Shown here in pieces: positions 35,036 to 46,646 of a DNA stretch of 64,000 nucleotides. Location of the stretch: contig WPDH01000378.1 in assembly GCA_019137255.1 (NCBI GenBank), positions 147,989-211,988 of the forward strand, given 5' to 3'. This DNA comes from Corinectria fuckeliana. Lineage: Eukaryota > Ascomycota > Sordariomycetes > Hypocreales > Nectriaceae. Position numbers and translations under genes: made by a program. The notes beneath the pieces are model-generated. The model was not told the DNA's origin and did no database searches. It saw only the letters and a program-made list of their open reading frames with translations. Positions within the stretch are counted from its first letter, which is position 1. Each line of letters begins with the position of its first letter.

Positions 35036-36464
35036 TGTATGTTGGAAGGAAAAAAAGAGATGTATAGGAAAGATGATGGGGAAATAGTCTATAGTAGGTC
35101 TTAAACTAAAGGAAACAGCCTTTGAATTAGCAGATGATTTATTTGGGTCTATTAGTGACTGATATTCCTGATCTTTTTTGTAGCCCAGGTTTAAAATCAT
35201 CAAGCCTCCCTACCTGCCTACCTCACCTAGCCCGGACCGGCCCAGTATCCCACCCCATTACCTAGCCGTTACCTATTTAGCCTTAGCTCTAGCTATTAGC
35301 TATCTACCACCTTCTCTCCTGCTGCTGCTGCATCATCTTTTCTACCCCAGGTTTGAAACTACCACTACCATCACCACCACCACCACACCACCCTTTTGCT
35401 GACTTATCATCGTCATTAGACATTGCCTTCCTTCTCTTTTATCTCGACGGAGTAGGCACCGCTAGCATCATCATGTCACGGTAGCCCTAGCATATCGAAT
35501 TTTGGGATCCTCATCGCTTTTCGGGATTATCTAGATCACCGTCACCGCCTTAGATCACCATCATCGCGGCTTTAGGACCTCGTATTTGATCTGACAACTG
35601 TACCGTGCCCTATAGGTAGCCTGACCTTGTGACAACCATTATGATCCTAGCCCCACGGATGACGAAGGCAGCGGACACATACCCTATCGAGTCTGAAGAG
35701 CATATAGTAGGATTTCACTTACTTAACACTCTCTTTCCTATATTTGAGTTTATCCTTTCCTACCCTAAACCAGCTACTCTAGACCTCTTCATGCCTTAGT
35801 CATCTTCATCACAAAAGACTACTGCATTACTAACTCGAGCTTTAACATATTGCTTTGCCAGGTGTGACGCACCGCCTTGTTATTATCACCGCCACTATCC
35901 CTAAAACCATCTTCTTGAACCAATCACCAGACTCAACCGCGGCACAACCCGGCCAACTCTAGTCGAAACCTTGCGATCTTTCCTTCCCAATCCAATCAAT
36001 AACAGTTGACTGCCAGGGTTTCCGACCGAAGACGCCTTATTCCTTACAAGTAATGCTTAGTCTTATCTCGGGAAGTAGCACTAAGAAACAGAAACCAGTA
36101 GTAATGGACATTCAATCAAGGGTAAAAAAGGGGAGCGCAAGGGGTAAAATGAATAATAAACGAATAGACAGACAAGGAACTAAGAGAAGGAGAGTTGGTC
36201 CAGACCGCGGTTTTATGATAACTCAGAATAGAATCCACTCAACATGGGCCGGCGAGCATTGTCCGCATTCGAAAATAAAGGAATGACAGCTAACAAGTGA
36301 TAAGATTTCATGAAGAAAATGAGATAATTCTTCTAGTAAGTGGCAGTCTCAGTCCCTTAAGTAGGTGCAGCTAATTGGAGGTGCCCCTGCTAGCATTAAA
36401 CCCAGATGCGAAATTCCCCCAACACAGTAGTTAATTATCAGTCAACCTTATCGATGTGACCGTA
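35036..36464. other. Pyrimidine-rich spacer between convergent genes
   Basis: The plus strand is C/T-rich from about 35200 to 35950, with a (CCA/CAC)n microsatellite near 35360-35395 and a short (CTG)n run near 35320. A 77-codon basic frame lies at 36053-36286 and has no recognisable motif. It separates the 3' ends of the GT32 and acyltransferase genes. No gene can be supported. Confidence 0.4.
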
Positions 36465-37838
36465 TCATACAAGCGTTAAGGCATTTACATCTTCTTCTTG
36501 GATATAGGCAGTTAGCTGTCTCGTGAAACGTTCAGCCCATGTGTCAACATATCGAGCCCACAATACGGCAGACCCGTATACGACGCATAGCCAAACAGGT
36601 AGGCAAAGCAGTAGCCTTAAATGACCCGGATATGTCAGCGTTTGGGGAATCCACTCTCCCTGCTCAGTCTGTATGTCGGACGGCAGACCCGGCCCATATA
36701 CCATCCAGCAGAGTATCCATCTCAGAAGCGTACCATGGATTAGGTACACCGCGAAAGATTGCCTTCCAAGCCAGAGCAGGATAGGATGTGACAATAAGCT
36801 TGTATACCCAGGCATTAGCGCCCCGCCGATGGTTATGAGGTCAAACCCGAGGCTGGAGGCAAATTTAGGAAATTCAGATTCCTCAGGCAGAACCATTGAA
36901 AGAATCCGATATTGCCAGTGTGACCAAGTAGCCCTTTCCACATTGGTTTCGGGGTATGACGCGATATACAGGCCAATTACCACGAAGAAGGAGGCGAGCA
37001 TTAGGAGGAATCGAGACTCGGCCTGTGAGATGCGTAGAAGTAGTCGAGAGTTGTGCAAATCGTTCATGAGGACTCCCCACCAAAATTGCATGAAGTATGC
37101 TATAGATCTGTTAGCTGTGGCTGTGGCTGTGGCTTAGGGATACCACCTACGTTCCGCACAATACCAATAGTAACCCCAGACAACTAAGGCTGCACCCATT
37201 CTGAACTGGTTCCGGACCTTGGCTGTCGCACTGACAAAGAGCAGCACAAAGACTCCGCCTTTCAAAAGCATGAAGAGGGTCCCCTGGTGTACATCGTATT
37301 TATTGCCAGTTCCCGTCCAAGTATTGAGGATATTGATGAAAAGGTTCCTCATCGCGGGAAAAAAGGGGAGTTTATCTTGGACGGTTTGAGATAGATAATA
37401 ACTATCAGTCTGCTTTGCGACCTGGTAGAAGCCTAGTTGCGTCACAGTCCATGAAATAGTTGTTGCGATGACACTAGGGTATGCCAGGCGTGGGAGTCGT
37501 CGAAGCGCGGATTTCGAGATAGAAGCCCATCCTCCTTCATAGTTACCTTGCCGAAACAGTGCCAGGGGCTTCAATGCACACACGTAGCCAGTCGCATAGA
37601 CAAAAATGATAACTCCCAGTCGTCCCTGGATTAAGATTCGGAGGAAAGGAAGTTGCAGTAGGCGTGGCCTCATTCCTTCGCCAGATGCCGGAGAATAGAG
37701 ATCGTAGTCAAAGGCGCGAGACACATGGGCTATCCACACTATAGTGGACGCAATGCCGCGGAGTCCCTGGATGGAAGTTAGCTGGCGATCGTATAACAAA
37801 ACTTGCTTAGCAACCGAAGCTGCTCCATAAGCTGTCAT
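36465..37838 (-). CDS. Acyltransferase-3 family sugar O-acyltransferase, two exons
   Basis: Exons 37838-37151 and 37099-36465 join across a 51 bp intron (37150-37100) with donor GTAGGT, branch point CTAAC and acceptor CTATAG, giving 440 aa. The frame is preserved (phase 1), and the join reads WYCAE-PYFMQFWWGVL. Start is the ATG at 37838 because the longer frame begins at TTG. The N-terminal LTSIQGLRGIASTIVWIAHV holds the LRG and His typical of membrane O-acyltransferases that modify sugars. It is followed by about ten hydrophobic segments, including GRQSFAVYLIHGTLLRW near the C-terminus (F-x-x-Y-L-x-H is a family hallmark). Such proteins acetylate polysaccharides or lipids at a membrane. A decayed N-terminal paralogue lies at 18.8-19.0 kb, and repeat copy B is 315 bp upstream. 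Confidence 0.85.
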
Positions 37839-38152
37839 TAACCACAAGAGGATTATGACAACCCATTAGTTTCCCATATTAATTAAGATTCAGGCTTGAA
37901 CCGGCTTTGTGCTTTGAGAGCCGAGTTACTCTCGTGTGACAGCTTCACATACCTCAATCCAAAGGATATTCCCATCTTTCTTAACAGTCATAATGAATCA
38001 AGGTCTGAAATAGATGTTAATTGTAAAATGTGTCGCTGCTGCTGACTGAAGACGAGAAATGAGATGGATAACTTTAGTGAATATAGCACCCTAGAAGGCA
38101 CTTATATTTTATTAATTAGTTGTTATTTTCTCCCGGCTGTCGCTAAACGAAT

Positions 38153-38375
38153 GTATCTCACAACTGTCCCGATATCGGTTTTATTAAGTGCAAATAGTAC
38201 GATAGCCGAGGTAGATAACAAATTACCCGACTTATCTAAACATTAACTATTTATATCAAATAACCCGACTGGTTCTGAAATGCTTAGATTAAATAACCCG
38301 AAGGCTCAAATTGTTATTCGCCATTTTATTCGACAGGTAATAGTCTACATCAGTGTTGCAAAAATATGTAGCTCC
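38153..38375 (+). repeat. Dispersed repeat, copy B
   Basis: Related over its length to copies at 19195 and 15280, with ATCTCACAACTGTCCCG at the left and CTACATCAGTGTTGCAAAAA at the right. The two AAATAACCCGA blocks (38256-38310) are spaced about 40 bases apart. It is upstream of the intact acyltransferase, on the promoter side. DNA between it and the acyltransferase start also resembles the DNA between copy A and the decayed acyltransferase. Confidence 0.7.
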
Positions 38376-41147
38376 TCGGTATAATTCACCTTAGTAAAGA
38401 GTAAAGTTATGCACCTGTTAGCATTGTAAAGACTGGCACGCTCGCTTGCCCCATAATGCCAACAGGTACCTTTTTCGGCTGGGCCTTTTTAATGGCTGGA
38501 TGGAGCACTGCCGATGTCGGCTGGGGTGGGTAGAATCGGCTCATCCCACGCTGTCCCGGGGCCGGTGCGGGCTCTCCACTGAGGCCGGCGGGCGTTTTAA
38601 AGATGGTGTCGAGGATGATGGTGATACATTGGAAGATTGGGGGCAATCGGTAGAAGGAGAAAATCACTTCTCTTTCTTGATGGCGCCTGCCTGCCATGGA
38701 TGTGCCTACTTTGTCTTTGATATGTACTGGCGCTGCTATTCTGGTGTAGATTTAGAAAGGAGGGCGTATAGTTTACCTATTGCTGGCTCTGGCAGGCTTG
38801 AAGACAGGAGTGAGTTGATGTGACAGTTCACTCTGCAAACGTTACACTGAGTGCCGTGACCGCTAGGCACATAGAATGTACCGTGTCCGTGTCCGTCAGT
38901 ATAGCATTAGCCACCGGCGACTGTCTTAGACTTGGCAACAATGTGAAAGTAGACGCTGATGTTAATAGTGGCACGAATAGTCAAGTTGCCCGACTCCTCA
39001 GCCCTGGCTTCCCGTGCAGCTAGAACCTTAGACATGCTAATATGCTCAGCTGAGGGCTTAGCAGTGCCACAGCTAAGGTGCACAATCTCGGCCCTTAGAA
39101 AAGCGCTAGCGAAGGCCGTCAACGCCCTAAAGGCGGAAAGCAAGAGGCTCTTAAACAACATGATGCGGTGCAGAAAATTGACATTAGAGTATTCTCACTT
39201 CTTCTGAAATCGCCTCTCAGGTGTTTATTACTAGTGGTAATTCAATCAGGAATGTCTAACAAATGATTCTATACGTGGCAGTAGACAGTCAGTATTAAAA
39301 CAAAGGTCATCCTGCCTCGAAACTCTAAAGTTCTCATTCATTTAACAACTATCTCGATACTGCTATAGGAACAGGGTTGGCTGTGTTGTGGAAGTACTCG
39401 ACCAAATAATACCTTCGCCAGCTACGTCTCAGATAAAACAGAAGGAAGAGGGCACAGACAGAACAGCAGTCGTCATTGTGGGAGCCTTAGTAACAGTATC
39501 AGGCCTTGGTAGATAAGAGAACATCAGTTGACTCGAGGGCGCTCCCATGCGCCAATCGGACCTTAAGGTGTTATTGTCGGAGGAAAGTTAATCGCCACTG
39601 TCTTTATCTCCTTGTTCGTTAAAATCCCTCCCGCGGCTATTCGTAACGAAACGGTGATCTCTGGTGCCGTGAGAGAAAGCCCCATGCAGGGAAGCGAATG
39701 ACTTAAACTCTACTTTTCCTTTTAAAAAGGTATCCAAACCTGTGGACATCCCCTTCTTCACTTAGACTCTCAGCCGACACTAATGCTTCAGATAAGGCCA
39801 TCTACGCTAGAATTGCGGTATTAATACGTTATGTTCTACAATACACAGCAACCCCCCACCCCGTATTTGATTACCAATTAAGCTTACCCAGCCCCAACTC
39901 TAAACGGCATGTTCGTATCAAGCCGAATTGGCATCAAATATATCATTCAAATTACGGGACAACTTAGTCCCCGGAACACGTCTCCGAGCGGTGGAGCGAG
40001 CTGACTTTTGCGCTCGGGTTAAGGAGCGGTCAGCACACCTGTATAGCGAGAATTTAGAGATGACAGAAAGATCAGTAGGAACTACGAAAAATATCGTTTG
40101 ATCACTAATAAATGTATATATGAGCGTATAGTAGAATTAGAAATAACTGAAAGTGATAACCCTATTCTCTGTGTGTACTGATAAAGAAACCATATCCATT
40201 AGTGAATATATATGCCTTAGAAACTTTAACAACATTAAGGTCTTATGATATTTTATAAAACCCCTGTCAAGCTGAAACAAATCCTGCCTACATTACGAGC
40301 TAAGATCCCCACAGACTCGGCCCCTTACGACGAGGTTATTCCCTGTAAACACAGCATGGCAACTTATACTCTGCACAGCCCACCTCGGGCAGAAAATGCC
40401 AAGGCCTATTCGTTCGCCACTAAAGCGCGATAGGATGCGCCACTTGATAGATTCTATGCGGTTAAAACGGCATAGACTGTAAACAAGTTTTGCAATCAGA
40501 ATAAAGATGTCAGGGCATAGGCAAAGTCTCGTCGTTAGCTTATTCTGCACCTCAGTCACAAGGCTTGAGTTGAGATTCCGCCGCACTGTCGGAATTTATA
40601 GCTTTCGGTATTGGCTCCAGGTTTTAAGCACGTCCATCAATTTCTAATATCTTCCCTTCTCGGGGCATTTAGGAAAAGAGGCTTTTGCCTTTAAGATTGT
40701 TGATTCTTCACAAGCTATAGCAATAAACAGACAGAAAGAAGACAAAGTCAATTTCCAGTCTCGCTAACATAACTAGTCTATACGTATAACGCAGATTTCT
40801 ATTTAGACCTCAGTTAGAAATCTAGTATATACCCTATTAAATGACTGATTTGGTAGCTTTAATATAATCTCGGGTCTTTATTATTAATCCTAATTCCCCG
40901 AAATATGCCGAATGACATAATTGTTAGAGATAAGGTAAGTTAACATAAGTTATCCACTCACAGGCACTATAGCACTCTTTAAGCCTTGTAGTCTACTACT
41001 TAGGACTGGTACTTAAATCTATAATTGTCCTCTTTTTAATATTAAGATTGTGGCTATTAGCCCAGATAGGAGCTTTATTGTTCTGATATATTTAATGCCC
41101 TGATTGTTCCACTTGGTTAATTTAATTTGTGGTTACAATTTTAAGAC
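38376..41147. other. Gene-poor region upstream of the deacetylase
   Basis: Frames at 38407-38697 (-), rich in Pro and containing GQRGMSRFYPPQPTS, and around 38907-39207 (both strands) look like decayed coding sequence, with no domain I recognise. The rest (39.2-41.1 kb) has no open frame of note and becomes AT-richer towards the deacetylase promoter, without the strict RIP pattern. Confidence 0.35.
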
Positions 41148-42126
41148 ATGTTAGTTTCACAGCTGATTTACAAGGGCATCCCTCTCTTATTTGGGATGCT
41201 TTTTGTCATTGCATAGTAAGACACTTGAAACGATAAACTACACTGTATCTAATCCTCCTAGCTTACAGAACGACTCACTTCAAGACTTCACCTTAAAAAA
41301 GCCTCTAACAATGCATAGTAAGCTCAACTTTATATACCCAGAAGACAGCGAAAGTTCTCTACTCACATCAGCAGGACGCTGTGTCACGCCACGTACCGTC
41401 GCCCTCACATATGATGACAATCCGAATGAGGAAATATATGACTTGTTAGCACTTTTGAAACGCTACAATGCAACTGCAACATTCTTCCCTAATGCTCCTT
41501 ACCACTTTAATATGTGGAAGCTCGACAAATACATCTACGATGCTTACGCAGCTGGTCACCAGATTGGGCTGCACACGTCAGTTCATGTTATAAATTACAT
41601 TTGTTGTTTAACTAATTCGTTGCCTAGGTGGGACCACGTTCATATGGACGACGTTGGGCCGAACGAATCGTTAGATAATCTTGTATGTTGCTGATATTTT
41701 CTACTTTGGGCATACATTAACGAATCGTAGGAAAAGATGAATGCATGGCTACAGGAGGTAATCGGTGTACGATCAAGCTTTGTCCGACCGCCGTATGGTC
41801 AGTGCGAAGGGGATTGTAGGAAATCCCTGGTACGCAATGGTTACACTATTATCGGGTGGGCTTTAAACCCATTGGACTGGATTTTCGCAACAGACCACAA
41901 AGTTCAGTCCAGCATTGAGATCATTGACTCTTGGAAAGGCAATCAGGTTGGGATCCATAACGATAGTTATGCGGGACCGATAGTGTTGATGCATGGCCGG
42001 CTTCATACCAGTATCACGGTCATAACACCCGCCCTATTGGAATTCTTTGCCTCTGAGAATTTTAGATTTGTATCTGTTGCTGAATGTTTGGGATTCTCTA
42101 GGGAACAATGGTACGATATAGCCTAG
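41148..42126 (+). CDS. CE4 polysaccharide (chitin-type) deacetylase, four exons
   Basis: Predicted exons are 41148-41215, 41262-41576, 41628-41682 and 41731-42126, giving 277 aa with three micro-introns of 46, 51 and 48 bp. The first exon supplies a hydrophobic N-terminus (LIYKGIPLLFGMLFVIAY), a signal peptide or anchor. Splicing the second intron (donor GTCAGT, acceptor CCTAG) restores the metal-binding motif: GLHT-S-VH in the unspliced frame becomes HTWDH (H127, H131). The other NodB motifs are present: TYDD (D74 base, D75 metal), RPPYG (R165), IIGWAL, and VLMHG with H234. The family removes N-acetyl groups from GlcNAc-type polymers such as chitin. TYDDNP replaces the usual TYDDGP. The enzyme is intact if the splice model is right and would act outside the cell, where a GT2 product would be exported. 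Confidence 0.8.
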
Positions 42127-43589
42127 GTGGTGTGGCATCGATATTATACATTAGCTAGAAGGTTGTTGTTGGCGGACATTAGAATAAAACATTAGTGTTA
42201 CAGACAGATGTATGGAGGAGAGAAATGTATACCTTACTCTTCTACTACTAATTAACGTATACTACCCCGCTGCTTATACTGACATGCGCTTCTCTCTCTG
42301 GTCATCAGTGACGGCTTGATCTCTAGCGTGATATGCGCGCAGACTATTCCAGTGCTTGCTTCTCAGCACACAGTTAGAGATATTTGCTAATATTGTGTCT
42401 CAATCAAAAGTAAGATCGAGAGGTCGGTTACTGAGAAACTCAAAATCCTGATGCAGAAGAGCAGCAATCACCTACTAAGAAGCGATTGACTCTTTGTCAC
42501 CTTGATCGTCATTAGGTTCCTGCTTAAAATTATCCTCAAGGGGCTCTTAGATGATGCAGAAATAGTTGTGGGGATCTGTTCCGTTATATAGTCTTACAAT
42601 TCAGCTAAGCGTCAAAGAAGAACTTAAGGGTTTCGCCCTTGACAGTCAGTAACTTATTAATATCATTGTGCGTATGGTGTCCCCTAGGAATTATTTTAGA
42701 CCTTTATTAATATCATCCGCGATAGTAAACTTTCTAAAATACAATCCTCGACATTTGGGCCAAGATTGTCGCCTTCTTTGCCGCAACAGTCGGGGTTATA
42801 CCTTTGCTCGTCGGATGGGGCGTCTTTAAGCGTGTAGTGAAGTGATATCTCAATGACCGACTACGTGGGCCTCATTCATGTCAATTGGACAAGTAGGGAC
42901 AGGGTTTAGGGGGTTTGATCGAAAGGCACTGGCTCGAGGACTATCATTCTCTATAGGAGGCGATCTAGAAGGAAGCCCAGCTGGAGATGGAATTTGCCCT
43001 GCTATAATACGGCTTAGTGACAAGACGTCGATACCGCCCGAAAGGTGTCTCCCGCCATCTTCTTGGCGAATCCCGCTATTAAGATCTGGGAGCATCTCCG
43101 TGCAGGTCTGATTTGCCCCGTCGTGGAGCAGTTTGGCTTGGGCCTTCATTTCATCAGCAGTGATAGTGCGTTCTGATATCTCAATCCAGACTCCATCTTT
43201 TCTAAAGTTGCCTCCCAAACTCAACCGCTCGTTCGCCGGCCCCGCAAGGACATCCACCCTTCGTGAGTAAACTTGGCAGGTCGAGCAGACTGGAATGGTA
43301 TTTCATGTGGAGTGAAAGATAGAGCGTCGGGTCAAAGTAGTCAATTGCGTGGGGGGAAGAAAAAGACATGCCGTCCATACCGACTGGGCGGGTTGGCCGC
43401 TTCAATCATTGAACCCCAGATGTCAGGAATCCCGAACGCAAATCACTACCAACATACGGTTTGACGCTCGCCCTCAGGAGAGGCAGAAAGAAAAGTAGAA
43501 CGGAAAGCCGACATAGAGACAACTGATCAACCCCCCAACTTCAATCACCCCGCGGTCCACTCGCGCGCCCAGCCTCCATCATTCCCTTT
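42127..43589. other. Decayed region with a minus-strand unknown frame
   Basis: The first 700 bases contain no gene. On the minus strand, 43405-43202 (AIDYFDPTLYLSLHMKY) and 43257-42850 (DGVWIEISERTITADEMKAQ) lie in different frames but seem to continue one another, so they may be one broken coding region. No domain is recognised. They could be the downstream part of the C48 pseudogene to the right. Confidence 0.35.
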
Positions 43590-45171
43590 TTACCCTTCTG
43601 CCCTAGCACCGATTTCCAGGCCCCCAAAGGTTCGAATCTCATTCATTCTTCCCCTCGGCCGAGACGTCTTCCTGGTGCCCCCGAAATCCTCCGAGTTGGA
43701 TTGATGATGGGGGCAGGCGGGGAGAGTCGTTTCCTGCGTAGCAAGATCGAGGGGTTTTATAGTATCGTACTCGGCCATCTCCTCATTATCGGGGGACCTT
43801 AGCTGGCCCTAGAACTCGGCTTCCTTGCGCCCGTCTGGGTAAACCTCCATCAGCTCCCCTGTAGGCTTCGATTCCTCCGAGGGATTGCCTGGGATTTGGG
43901 ATCCATCGAGGTGGTCGGTAGACGTCAAGAGGGGCAGGAGGTTCAGTCCTTGCTCGACGCATGATTGAAGGGCCCCCTTGAAACCTCCCGTGCAGAGGTG
44001 TCTTTGGTTTCTCCAGGCAAGACAGTCTCGGGATGCGACCTGACCTCCTTCACGGGCAAGGGCGTTGTCGGCTTCTCAGGCAAGGCAGTCTTGGGCCGCG
44101 ACTCGACCTCCTTGGCTAGCGACTCGGTCGATCTTCACGGGTTGGGCTGGGAAGCGCTCGACTAGCTCAAGGTGGGTGTGTCCAGTCAGGCCTCTCAGGT
44201 GGATGAAGAGCAGGAATACGGACAAGTACCCGCATTCCCAGTCGGACGGTTGATGGGAAACCGGAGGGTAAAACAGAATAAAGTCGTACGGGAGCCCAAC
44301 TTTAGCGAGAGCCATTCGGAATGCGAGGGCCGTGGCTACCTGCCAAGATGCCGCCCCACGAGGCCAGGTATCAAAGTAGAAGAGGTGACCATCCTTGCAA
44401 TCGAAGATATACAAATCCCAGTGGTTTCAGTGATATGCGACGCTAGCGAGGAACTGCTTATTGTGCAGCGCCGCCCTCAGTTCCCCTAGGCTTCCAAATC
44501 CCAGATTCATAAAGGGCCATTACCTATTCTACGCCACAGATCAGATAGTAACTTAATCCTTCCGTGAGGGGAGGGGGGGGGCAAGATTGGCTGTTCGCCA
44601 AGGGCTCGTGATAGGGAGTGATGCCTCCGCGACAGCCACCAGGTCTTCCATCCCATATATAAAAACGGTGAGCAAGAAGAGTAATTCGAGCTAGCTCTTC
44701 TACTCCCATACATACAGTCTTTTAAAGACACCGTAGAGTTCCTCACAATACTGCTCCCAGGTGAGGCTTCTCACGCGTCCGTTCTTAGTCTGACAGAAAG
44801 GGCTTCAGAGACTCACATTCTTCCACAACAGGAAGACAAGTTCATCAGGCGCGAGCTTCAATCGCGGCGGGTCATCGTCCGTCTAGTAACCCCAATCCGT
44901 TCAGCAATGGAAGAAGGCGGGTGGCGTCCAAGAACGTCTGCGAGAGGTCAGGCGACGTTGCTTTCGGACGGGTGGAAGAAGTCGGCATTTCCTGCTTCCT
45001 GGACAATACGGGCCATGAATTACTTCGTCTTGTCAGGCACGAAGAAGAGCTCATTGTCCGAGCTGGGTACGGGAGGGGCGCCATTTTCTTTTGCGCCAGT
45101 AACGGTAAAAGCCGGGAAAACGAGAGGGGAAAGCAAAGAGCGCAATAACATGCAGTGAGAGGTCGGTTCAT
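43590..45171 (-). pseudogene. C48 (Ulp1-like) cysteine peptidase pseudogene
   Basis: The core lies near 44440-44200 on the minus strand. NHWDLYIFDCKDGHLFYFD carries the catalytic His and Asp 17 residues apart, and HQPSDWECGYLSVFLLF carries Gln and Cys six residues apart. These are the spacings of the His-Asp-Gln-Cys set in yeast Ulp1. Upstream frames include PPRLKLAPDELVFLLWKN at about 44880-44830, an apparent intron donor GTGAGT, and TWEQYCEELYGVFKRLYVWE near 44750-44700. There is an in-frame TGA immediately before NHW, a stop after 44076 and further frameshifts. C48 domains remove SUMO-like modifiers and also occur in genes carried by transposons. Whether this one was a host or transposon gene is unknown. 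Confidence 0.6.
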
Positions 45172-46646
45172 TGCAGCTTGAAGCAGGACGGGGTGGTGGT
45201 AGGGTCGATAGGGCCGTGGCTGTTGTGTCTGTGTGGTGCCCCTTTTTTTTTTAGCTCCTAAGGAACAATAGGAATAACGGTTAATAGTAAGTATGGGAGT
45301 TTACATCCTTCAAAGGTGATAGTATCATTGCGTAGTAGTCATATTAATGAGCATATGCGCTAGCTGGGCGTTTAAATGGAAAAGCTACAAAAGGTTCACA
45401 TCTTAGGTGTTAGATGTAGACGAGGGCCAGCTTTAAAGGTATATAATAGGTTTGAAGAGACCAGCTGCGGTGAGGATGAGCATCTAGAGAATCAGCCAGA
45501 AGAAAGAAGGTAAAGAGCATGCTCGCCTATCATTCCAATTCAATTGACAAGAGCAGAGACCATAACTAACATATTAAACACAAAGCTATCGTATTTCAAT
45601 TACAGCAACACTTGCTTTTCGACCAGGGTAACAAGAGTTGATCGACAGCTGCTCGAGGCATGGTGTAAATCTCGCCCTGGGTATGTCGAGACGCTGCGCA
45701 GTCTGCTCGAGGTCTTGCGACCGGTTGCGCAACATGCCCTCTGGTCGCCCACTCCCCACCTCGGAAAACAAGTTCCACCGGTGCATGCTTGTGCGATGGA
45801 GAACCAGGACGTCCTCGGCGTTGATGCGATCGATTCTGGCGGTGAGACCTCGGAACCGGCGAGGATTGTTGGGATGGTTTCGACACTTATGAGGGCGACT
45901 CCTGCATCCGCACGAAGTATCAGGGCGGACTACCCAACGTTCGCCAAGAGATTCTGATGTCCTTAGGGTGGTTGTGGGTTGGCGATAGAAATCTTCCCAG
46001 GTATGGGTCGTTTGGCGAGTTGCCTGAGCGATCCTATAGTAACGGCCTCCGAGATGCTGCAAGGGATTGGACAAATGGGGCTGCGAATGTGTGCGATGGG
46101 ACTCGGCAACAAAGGCGAAGAAGAAGAAAAAAAGGTGGCAGTGGAGATGCTTGATCTGGTCCAGGTCGTCGGCGAACTCGACGTACATGTCGTGCAATTT
46201 GTCCAGATCCGGCGAGTGACCTTCTGGGAGCTCGTCTATACTTAACTTCTTAATCTTCTCGTGGACGGTAGTCAGGGTAGCGACGAGGGTCAGGCTGAGA
46301 TGGTTGATGGGTTCCACGGCGACGGGTGCCGAGCTAGAAATGTGTTAGCTATAGAAGGCTTGGTTCCAACTTTGTGCGGCTGTCACGAGCAAGTCAGTTG
46401 TTTGACCTTGTTCAGGGTGCAAGATCAGCTCTCAGGAACAAGCTTACTGAGTAGGCAGTGGTATCCTGTTTAGCGTAATCTCGACAAAGGGCGTCAGTAC
46501 AAGGTAGAACTCGTCCATTGGATTCCCTTGCATATGAATAGACTCGATGCACCTTACAATGTTGGGCTGTTCTCTTGGTTTGCATGATGCGAGATTGATT
46601 TCACCATGTCAATTTTGTCACTAGTGAGTGGATCGCATGTCCTGCA
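45172..46646. other. Unknown minus-strand frame and flanks
   Basis: A 243-codon minus-strand frame (46317-45586) begins with a helical stretch (LSLTLVATLTTVHEKIKKLS, then LHDMYVEFADDLDQIKHLH) followed by a run of Phe and a less ordered tail. An intron-like boundary (TAG near 46335) could link it to AAQSWNQAFY upstream. The first 75 codons look like a real conserved helical protein; the rest may be chance. No family is recognised. Confidence 0.35.

Noticed and set aside
37100..37160. Acyltransferase as two separate genes
   Set aside because: A 51 bp intron with CTAAC branch point joins both parts in frame and the membrane topology is continuous.
41577..41682. Reading the CE4 gene as uninterrupted through 41694
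   Set aside because: It loses the HT-x-x-H metal motif and ends at a stop before RPPYG; the spliced model restores both in frame.
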